Origin: CAYFJO01 sp964343305 | GTDB taxonomy: Bacteria > Planctomycetota > Planctomycetia > Pirellulales > Pirellulaceae | Direction of reading: 5' to 3' | Length of the DNA: 8,099 bases | NCBI GenBank assembly: GCA_964343305.1 | Contig: CAYFJO010000470.1 | Span: 1-8,099 of the forward strand | Part shown: positions 1 to 5,399 of the stretch, piece by piece | Layout of the letters: every line of letters starts with the position of its first letter | How positions within the stretch are numbered: position 1 is the first letter of the stretch | Program-made: the position numbers and the translations under genes | Notes under the pieces: generated by a model | The model's input: only the letters and a program-made list of their open reading frames with translations | Told to the model about the DNA's origin: nothing | Database searches by the model: none

Positions 1-2
1 TC

Positions 3-1754
3 AGTCCGGCAGAGAGGCTCAGACCAAGACGCGGCGACACGACAAAGCCGCGAATCGTGGGCAAGAACTGGTGTGGCACCAAACCCGAATTCCGTGACTT
101 GCGGTGGCAGGTTGCCAGCCCTGTCTCGAATGAGTCCGGTCAATCATCGATTCTTGACGTGTTTCCAAAATCGGTGGCACAGGTCCCTGGAGATCGACAA
201 GGCAAGACGGTCTTTTCACCTCGATTCACGCCCAGTGGCAGCTTGTGGGACGAACGATTGGATGAGAAACAAGTTTTTCAGTTGGAGATCGCGCACGAGC
301 AGGCCGTTGATAATTCGTTCAAACTGCGAATGGGAAAGGGCGGCCAAATCTATTCGCTGCGAGGCCTTTTTGGCGAAAGCGTGCCGCCGTCCTGGCGAGC
401 AGCCAGCAACCACATCTCACCATGGAATGACGAAGTGTGGCAATTTGTGGCTGTCTGCACGAGATTGAATGGCGTTGAAGCGTCTCTCAAAGTGGGCAAG
501 CTTCCGGACGAGACCGTCGCTCGCATGAAGAACTCTGCTTACCGCAGCAGCTTCTTCATCCACAATTCGGGAGCGTACATTCCTGGTGACTCAGCGATGG
601 ATTCGTTGTATTGCCCACTGTTGGCGTCCGACGTTCGATCCGAGGCACGCAGCTACCGAACGCTCAACTGGGGGTTGGTGCCGCAAATCAAAACGGTTCA
701 CCGGTCGCCGCTGCTGTACTACACGCAAGTTCGTGATGTCGGCGACGGAATCATCGAACTGACTTGGGTAATTCACAACTTCAGTGTTCGGGACGATGTC
801 GCATTCGATCATCTGAACGCACCTTGGGGTGGCACGCGGATGACCAGCCTGCCGCTTCGTTACGTCAGTTCTCCAGATGGCAAACTGATTGAGCGGCCCG
901 ATATCTTGAACGATATTGGAGTTGTGACTGTGCGGAAAACGGGCGGATGGAATCTGTCGTGCGCATCCGAAGCGGATGACAGCCCAAGTCTGGCATTGGT
1001 GTATGGTCGAGACAAACATTTTGAAACCGAGCGGCAACGGGCGGCGGACGGCAAACCACACGTTCAATTCGCACTCTCGCTCTATCGCGATTGGCGACAG
1101 AACTGGCCGGCATATGAACGAGGTGCGTGGAAGGACTGGCGCACCCGACCTGCCAACACCTTCCGCAACTACGACGTGTGCGAGGTGATTCCCAAGCTGC
1201 GAATTGCGCCGCAAACAAGCGTCTGGTATCGCAGCTTTCTCGTCGTTGGCCGTAAGGATGAAACGATCAAGTTGGTCCAGTCGCTCGTTGACAAAGTCGA
1301 CTACGGATTGCTTACGTTCGATCCACGGACGACTCCCATGCGACCGGTGTCGGTTCCTGCACACAGCGTTGATGCCGGCAACAATCCGCGCGCGTCGCAA
1401 GCCACCTTCGAGGTATTCGCGCGACCGGTCGGCGGATCAAGACCGTTGTTCCTGATCGAGCACGACAAAACAGGCCGGCAAATCATCACGACCGATCCGT
1501 ATTTCTTTGTCACGAAACAAAAGGTGGATTTCTCAGTGCCGATCGAGCATCCGCACCATGATTACTACGACTCCATCTATGGCTATTCGATGGATGAGCA
1601 CAATACAAACTGGCAATCGCTTCTCGGATTTGGCTACGAAACTGAGCCGAAGACTGGTTCCTGGAAACAACTCTCCACACTCGTCGGTCTTTCCATGTTT
1701 CCCGAACCAGATCGATATCATCTCGACCTTTGGGTGAGAGCGTTGACGCGGTAG
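3..1754 (+). CDS. Hypothetical protein, 5'-truncated by the window edge
   Basis: I do not recognise this protein and assign no function. The frame is open from position 3 to the TAG at 1752-1754 (583 codons) and has no stop upstream. The first possible start, GTG at 57, has no Shine-Dalgarno in front of it, so the true start almost certainly lies left of the window. The visible part has no membrane segment and is rich in aromatic and beta-prone residues. Well-defined stretches include MGKGGQIYSLRG followed by FGESVPPSW and PWNDEVWQFVAVCTR, then WVIHNFSVRDDV with HLNAPWGGTRM, and near the C-terminus HPHHDYYDSIYGYSMDEH. The composition suggests a soluble or exported beta-rich protein; a carbohydrate-active or sugar-binding fold is conceivable but is a guess. 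Codon use matches the neighbours and a 269-codon open frame on the opposite strand is only its shadow. It is convergent with the DUF4404 gene, 58 bp away. That it is a real gene is very likely. Confidence 0.85.
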   Translation, partial: SPAERLRPRRGDTTKPRIVGKNWCGTKPEFRDLRWQVASPVSNESGQSSILDVFPKSVAQVPGDRQGKTVFSPRFTPSGSLWDERLDEKQVFQLEIAHEQAVDNSFKLRMGKGGQIYSLRGLFGESVPPSWRAASNHISPWNDEVWQFVAVCTRLNGVEASLKVGKLPDETVARMKNSAYRSSFFIHNSGAYIPGDSAMDSLYCPLLASDVRSEARSYRTLNWGLVPQIKTVHRSPLLYYTQVRDVGDGIIELTWVIHNFSVRDDVAFDHLNAPWGGTRMTSLPLRYVSSPDGKLIERPDILNDIGVVTVRKTGGWNLSCASEADDSPSLALVYGRDKHFETERQRAADGKPHVQFALSLYRDWRQNWPAYERGAWKDWRTRPANTFRNYDVCEVIPKLRIAPQTSVWYRSFLVVGRKDETIKLVQSLVDKVDYGLLTFDPRTTPMRPVSVPAHSVDAGNNPRASQATFEVFARPVGGSRPLFLIEHDKTGRQIITTDPYFFVTKQKVDFSVPIEHPHHDYYDSIYGYSMDEHNTNWQSLLGFGYETEPKTGSWKQLSTLVGLSMFPEPDRYHLDLWVRALTR

Positions 1755-1812
1755 GTTGAAACGAAGGCCCCATCCGACAGAACGAAGGATTCAAACTTCG
1801 AGTCATCGCTGA

Positions 1813-2088
1813 CTAGATTCCCATCTGACCTAACGCGTCGATCGCGCGGCTGACGATACCGGTCAGTGTCGGATGCGCCGACTCGAATTGATCCGCTGCT
1901 TCCTGCAGACGCTCGATCAGCGTTTGTTCTTCAAACGGTTCATCGTCTGGTTCGTGCAATGCGGCGTCGATGTCGTGTACGGCGGCGTTGAGCAATTCGA
2001 ATCTTTCGTCGTCCAGCGACTCGATCGATTCAAGTTCTTCTTGAAGCTCACGCAACACATTTCGTAGGTTTTCGATTTGTTCGGACAT
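1813..2088 (-). CDS. DUF4404 family small acidic protein
   Basis: This 91-residue protein of unknown function resembles the DUF4404 family. That family typically has an N-terminal helical segment and a C-terminal signature of the type 'L.RL.EA...FE..HPTLT......A.ALG.MGI', and all of this is present: IERLQEAADQFESAHPTLT around residues 59-77, ending in LGQMGI at the C-terminus. The N-terminal half (ENLRNVLRELQEELESIESL) is strongly acidic and heptad-like, so it is probably a short amphipathic helix or coiled coil. There is no signal peptide or membrane helix, so it should be cytoplasmic. The ATG (complement of 2086-2088) is preceded by AGGT six bases upstream, a weak ribosome-binding site that supports this start. 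The length is as expected for the family. It stands alone, convergent with the preceding gene and divergent from the efflux operon. A link to efflux is not indicated. Confidence 0.88.
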   Translation of the reverse strand: MSEQIENLRNVLRELQEELESIESLDDERFELLNAAVHDIDAALHEPDDEPFEEQTLIERLQEAADQFESAHPTLTGIVSRAIDALGQMGI

Positions 2089-2110
2089 GGTGTTACCTGT
2101 TCAATTTCCC

Positions 2111-2158
2111 GACAAATTATGATGTCTGGCGGCGTCAACGTCTAGGACACATTATGTC
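2111..2158. promoter_or_regulatory. Candidate operator: two GACA...TGTC dyads
   Basis: Two similar imperfect sites lie 35 bp apart, start to start: GACA-AATTATGA-TGTC (2111-2126) and GACA-CATTA-TGTC (2146-2158). Both keep the outer GACA/TGTC arms and share an ATTATG core. They lie 23-70 bp upstream of the DUF4404 start, where a promoter-proximal regulator could bind. The arms are only 4 bp and the spacers differ (8 versus 5), so chance is a real alternative. Confidence 0.25.
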
Positions 2159-2267
2159 GGCGCGGGCTCAACGAGCGACATGCCGCGTCGCAATTTCGTA
2201 TCGATCGAAAAATCAATGTCGCAGCTACGCGGCACTTTCAAAACAATTTCCTAGCTGCTGGAATTTG

Positions 2268-2288
2268 TGATCATTTGAATGGTGATCA
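2268..2288. repeat. Paired TGATCA palindromes, candidate operator
   Basis: TGATCA occurs at 2268-2273 and again at 2283-2288, separated by nine bases. Because each copy is itself a palindrome, the pair is both a direct and an inverted repeat, with 15 bp between centres. It lies about 180 bp upstream of the TolC-like start. The arrangement resembles a two-half-site operator, but no regulator is encoded here to support it. Confidence 0.25.
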
Positions 2289-2342
2289 AGACGAAATTGG
2301 AGAAGTCGCGTGCCTTTCGAATGAAAGCCCCGGACCAAGCGG

Positions 2343-2359
2343 ACGATTGGCACAATCGT
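2343..2359. repeat. Perfect 7-bp dyad upstream of the efflux operon
   Basis: ACGATTG (2343-2349), a three-base GCA centre and CAATCGT (2353-2359) form a perfect inverted repeat 110 bp upstream of the TolC-like start. The outer motif AATCGT recurs at 2369-2374. There is no T-run, so this is not a terminator. It could be an operator or an RNA hairpin in a long 5' leader. Confidence 0.3.
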
Positions 2360-2468
2360 TACGACCCGAATCGTGTTTGCGTGTTTTGGCAGTTTGCTTG
2401 GCCGATTCGCGTGCTGAATTGCCGATGAAAACCCTAAAACGCTATCAACCGGCATTGTCGCAACTAGT

Positions 2469-3884
2469 ATGGAAATGATGCAAACCAACGCGCGACAAAT
2501 TTGTTTTCGAGTCTCTTTTGGCGCGCTCGCAATCATTTGGGTTTTCGTGTCAGGTTGCGCGCGGTTGGAGTTAAACCCGTTTGCTCACACCGCGACTGGG
2601 ATTCATGCGCGAACTGGGCTTGCGATGCGTCCGCCACATGCTTGGGATTCGCCGATTCCACCCCATGTTGATTTGAACGACGGGTTGAGCGAGGACGAAG
2701 CCGCGGTGACGGGGCTTTGGAACAATGCTCAGTTTCTAGAATTGCTGACGGATTTGGATTTGTCGAGGGCCGATTTGATCGAAGCTCGCCAACTCACCAA
2801 TCCACAAGTTCAGACGATGTTTCCTGTCGGCGTGAAGCAATGGGAGTTGGCGTTGTTCGTGCCGATGGAAGCGATGTTGGTGCGTCCCCGGCGGGTTGCG
2901 GCGGCACAGCTTGAAATGCAGCGAGTTGGCGAGCGTGTCGTGCAAGATGGCTTGAACGTCGTTCGTGACGTTCGCGTGGCTTATGCCGATCTGGTTCGAG
3001 CCAACCAGCGTTGGCAGTTGGCACAATACGGCGCGCGCCTTCAAAGCGAAAATGCGCGGCGGGGCGAAGCGATGTTGCGCGGCGGCGCGACGAGTCCGCT
3101 GGACGTGTCACCGCTGCGGCTCAACGCAATGCTTGCTCAACGCGAAGTGATCCAGGCAGCGCAGGAAGCGGAAGTTGCCCGGCAACGATTGTTGATGCTG
3201 ATGGGCGTGCAATTTGTAGACGTTCCGTTCAATCCTGTTCCTCAGCAGACGACGGGATATCTCACCGTGTCCGCCGACGAACTGGTCAAACAAGCGATTT
3301 CGTCTCGACCGGATCTTCAAGCCGCGCATTTTGCGATCGTTGCGAATCAGGAGCGGGCAAAACTGACGAACTACGACTATATCAATTTCACCGGCGTGCT
3401 GCCCGACCTGAACAGCAAAGGTGAAAAAGGGTATGAGGCTGGGCCGGGATTGAACCTGACGATTCCGCTTTTCAATCAGAACCAAGGTGCCAAAGCCAAA
3501 ACCGCGGCGCAACTCGAAAAATCACGTCGCAACTTTTTCAACCTGCGAAATGCCGCTGCCTTGGAAGTTCGGCAAGCTCATGCCCGTTTTGTGCGAGCCG
3601 AGCGGGAACTGGGTCTGTTGCAAAACACCGTGATTCCCGAAGCCAATGCCGGCTATCAGCGCATGCAAAAGGCGTTGAACGAAGATGCTGTTTCCACGCT
3701 GTTGGTCATGCAGACAACCGATCAGTATCTCGCCGCTCGTCGTCTCGAAATAGAAGCCGCCGCCGAACGGCAACGCGCCGCCGCTGAACTTGAACGAAGC
3801 GTCGGTGGGCGACTGTTCAATCAACCAGAACCGATCATGGAAGGGATGTCGTTGTCCCAGCGGGCGACACAACAACTCAGATAG
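2469..3884 (+). CDS. TolC family outer-membrane efflux lipoprotein (CusC/CzcC-like)
   Basis: This is the outer-membrane channel of a tripartite efflux pump, 471 residues, close to the usual 420-480 of the family. The N-terminus is a lipoprotein signal: charged start, hydrophobic stretch VSFGALAIIWVFV, then lipobox VSGC with the lipidated cysteine at about residue 30. Two outer-membrane-efflux repeats follow, roughly residues 80-255 and 270-450. Both are rich in long Ala/Glu/Arg helices typical of the periplasmic alpha-barrel. The second carries the family hallmark GPGLNLTIPLFNQNQG (around residues 326-341), followed by the KAKTAAQLEKSRRNF helix. ATG codons at 2469, 2475 and 2478 are all possible starts and none has a clear Shine-Dalgarno. 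The choice hardly changes the signal peptide. It is the first gene of the operon, 20 bp before the adaptor gene. Family membership is near certain; the metal or drug specificity cannot be read from it. Confidence 0.93.
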   Translation: MEMMQTNARQICFRVSFGALAIIWVFVSGCARLELNPFAHTATGIHARTGLAMRPPHAWDSPIPPHVDLNDGLSEDEAAVTGLWNNAQFLELLTDLDLSRADLIEARQLTNPQVQTMFPVGVKQWELALFVPMEAMLVRPRRVAAAQLEMQRVGERVVQDGLNVVRDVRVAYADLVRANQRWQLAQYGARLQSENARRGEAMLRGGATSPLDVSPLRLNAMLAQREVIQAAQEAEVARQRLLMLMGVQFVDVPFNPVPQQTTGYLTVSADELVKQAISSRPDLQAAHFAIVANQERAKLTNYDYINFTGVLPDLNSKGEKGYEAGPGLNLTIPLFNQNQGAKAKTAAQLEKSRRNFFNLRNAAALEVRQAHARFVRAERELGLLQNTVIPEANAGYQRMQKALNEDAVSTLLVMQTTDQYLAARRLEIEAAAERQRAAAELERSVGGRLFNQPEPIMEGMSLSQRATQQLR

Positions 3885-3892
3885 GATGCTGT

Positions 3893-3896
3893 GGAG
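3893..3896 (+). promoter_or_regulatory. Ribosome-binding site of the adaptor gene
   Basis: GGAG lies eight bases before the ATG at 3905, within the 20-bp gap after the TolC-like stop. It fixes the adaptor start and is the only good Shine-Dalgarno in the efflux operon; the channel and pump genes have none that I can see. Confidence 0.6.
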
Positions 3897-3904
3897 CATT
3901 TGCC

Positions 3905-5308
3905 ATGAGGCAAATCCACGCTGCGAAAGAATCTCAAACCCGATGCCCAAGCGAGGGAATCGTAGTCCGGATCTGTTCCTCGCTTGTGCGTCAGGTTTCT
4001 GTCGCAATTCTTGTCGCGATTCACATGACAACTGCCGGCTGCAGTAATGGAGATTCTCACGCCAGTCATCCCGGGCCGCCAGCAAAGATTATTGAACTCA
4101 ATAAAGAACAAAGCATTGCGACGCTTCAACTCGAAGCCAAGGCGGTCGAGCGACTGGATATCGGCACCGCCGAGACGGAAGAAGTCCAAGTGGCACGTCG
4201 CCGGTCTTTCGGCGGCGAGCTGCGCATTCCACCTGGCCAAACCGCAACCGTTGTCGCACCCATTGCTGGCACTGTGATGGTGCCCAAGGGCGCGAAGATT
4301 GTTGTCGCGGGTAGCACCGTCACAAAAGACCAGGTCATCTTCGATTTCAGGCCGCTGTCAGCCGATCCAAGCGTGTTAACACCCGCTGACCGAATCAGCA
4401 TGGCTAACGCCCAGGCAATCCTCGCCACGTCACAGATCGAAGCTTCCCGCGAAGTTGAATCGGCACGACTTCGAATGGATGCTGCCAAAATCGCCTACGA
4501 CCGGGCCAAGCAATTGCTGGAGGACGAAGCCGGCAGCCAGCGAACCGTTGACGAAACAAAAGCTCAATTCGACTTAACGAAACAAGCCCATACGACGGCA
4601 ACAGAGCGAGACGAATATCTTTCGGGTATCACGTTGGATGTCGGGACGGACGATCTGACGATCCGCAAAATTACCGCAGGCGTTGGCGGTGTTGTTCAGA
4701 GTCTGGCGGTCGCACCAGGCGAGACGGTTGCCGCGGGTGATCCACTGTTTGATGTGGCGAACCTCGACCGTCTTTGGGTTCGTGTCCCCGTTTACGTTGG
4801 CTATCGCAATGAAGTTGACATCGAACAGGAAGCCGTCATTCGGGAACTTGGCAAGTCGCCCCAGAAGGCGTACGCCGGCAATAGCGAAACAACTGATGAC
4901 GATGTCGACATCGCTGAGCTTGGCAGGTCGACGCTGATCGCGGCACCACACATCGCCGATCCCAACGCATCGTCGGTAGATTTCTATTACGAAATCGAAA
5001 ACGAAGGACACCGGCTTTATCCGGGGCAACGGGTGACTGCAACGCTAACGATGCAGGCGAAAGAGAAGAGCCTCGTTGTGCCGTGGAAGGCTGTTCTGTT
5101 CGACATCCATGGTTTTGCCTGGGTCTATGTCGAGACCGCCGAGCACACCTACGAGCGAAGGCGAATTGAAATCAAGTACATCGACAACGAACGCGCGATT
5201 CTCGCCGCGGGACCCAAACCCGGATCGAACGTTGTGACGAACGGAGCGGCAGAACTGTTTGGCAGAGAATTCTATTACATCATCAAACCGGGTTCCAGCG
5301 CACATTAA
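3905..5308 (+). CDS. RND efflux periplasmic adaptor lipoprotein (CusB/CzcB-like)
   Basis: This is the membrane-fusion protein that joins the inner-membrane pump to the outer-membrane channel, 467 residues. The signal is of lipoprotein type: hydrophobic VSVAILVAIHMTTAGC with the lipid cysteine at about residue 46, followed by a His-containing linker (SNGDSHASHPG). The 30-residue stretch before the hydrophobic part is long. A GTG at 3986 would give a more normal signal peptide, but only the ATG at 3905 has a ribosome-binding site. Order of parts: first half of the lipoyl-like hybrid motif with VVAPIAGTV (around 117-125); alpha-hairpin about 160-235 (AQAILATSQIEASREVES ... DRAKQLLEDEAGSQRTVDE); second half GVGGVVQSLAVAPGETV (about 259-275); beta-barrel with LDRLWVRVPVY and, near 370, YPGQRVTATL; membrane-proximal C-terminal domain from VVPWKAVLFDI onward. 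It lacks the extended Met- or His-rich metal-binding N-terminus of some copper and zinc adaptors. It is co-transcribed with its flanking genes. Confidence 0.93.
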   Translation: MRQIHAAKESQTRCPSEGIVVRICSSLVRQVSVAILVAIHMTTAGCSNGDSHASHPGPPAKIIELNKEQSIATLQLEAKAVERLDIGTAETEEVQVARRRSFGGELRIPPGQTATVVAPIAGTVMVPKGAKIVVAGSTVTKDQVIFDFRPLSADPSVLTPADRISMANAQAILATSQIEASREVESARLRMDAAKIAYDRAKQLLEDEAGSQRTVDETKAQFDLTKQAHTTATERDEYLSGITLDVGTDDLTIRKITAGVGGVVQSLAVAPGETVAAGDPLFDVANLDRLWVRVPVYVGYRNEVDIEQEAVIRELGKSPQKAYAGNSETTDDDVDIAELGRSTLIAAPHIADPNASSVDFYYEIENEGHRLYPGQRVTATLTMQAKEKSLVVPWKAVLFDIHGFAWVYVETAEHTYERRRIEIKYIDNERAILAAGPKPGSNVVTNGAAELFGREFYYIIKPGSSAH

Positions 5309-5319
5309 CAGGGTCAATC

Positions 5320-5381
5320 GTGTGCCACTGGCTCTGCCAGTGGATGGGACTTAATCGGCACTGGCAAAGCCAGTGGCACAC
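5320..5381. repeat. Double-hairpin inverted repeat between adaptor and pump genes (REP-like)
   Basis: The 91-bp gap between the adaptor and pump genes is mostly filled by a structured repeat. The left unit, CCACTGGC-TCT-GCCAGTGG (5325-5343), is a perfect 8-bp hairpin; the right unit, CACTGGC-AAA-GCCAGTG (5359-5375), is a perfect 7-bp hairpin. The two units are also reverse complements of each other: arms 5320-5342 and 5359-5381 pair at 22 of 23 positions (only C5334/A5367 fails) across a 16-base spacer. The RNA could therefore fold as two small hairpins or one long one. No T-run follows, so it is not a standard intrinsic terminator. I recall very similar 'CACTGGC...GCCAGTG' sequences as dispersed intergenic repeats in planctomycetes, but could not check this. 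Intergenic palindromes of this type in other bacteria stabilise upstream mRNA or reduce downstream expression. Confidence 0.85.
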
Positions 5382-5399
5382 AAGACAACAGAACAAACG

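Larger units (their letters stand above)
2089..2468. other. Divergent intergenic region, 380 bp, no credible gene
   Basis: This stretch separates the start of the leftward DUF4404 gene from the start of the rightward efflux operon, so it should carry promoters for both. I could not find a convincing -35/-10 pair in either direction. Short open frames exist on both strands (2275-2478 plus, 2225-2536 minus), but they lack ribosome-binding sites, look like random composition and run into the TolC-like gene, so I do not call them. It contains several small dyads: GACA/TGTC pairs at 2111-2126 and 2146-2158, two TGATCA palindromes at 2268-2288, and a perfect hairpin at 2343-2359. A weaker 7-bp pair, GCAGCTA 2221-2227 with TAGCTGC 2252-2258, has a 24-base loop. 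Confidence 0.6.

Noticed and set aside
591..1400. 269-codon open frame on the minus strand
   Set aside because: It lies wholly inside the plus-strand gene 3-1754, has Arg/His/Pro-rich composition typical of an antisense shadow and no ribosome-binding site.
1783..1800. CGAAG...CTTCG dyad between the convergent genes as a terminator
   Set aside because: The stem is only 5 bp with an 8-base loop and no T-run on either side; too weak to call.
2275..2478. 67-codon plus-strand frame starting at TTG in the intergenic region
   Set aside because: It has a rare start, no ribosome-binding site, no recognisable features, and overlaps the TolC-like start.
5320..5381. Intrinsic terminator after the adaptor gene
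   Set aside because: The stems are strong but there is no T-run after them on either strand, and the downstream pump gene belongs functionally with the upstream genes.
5320..5381. CRISPR array or insertion-sequence end
   Set aside because: There are only two units, inverted rather than direct, with a 16-base spacer, no transposase and no target-site duplication.
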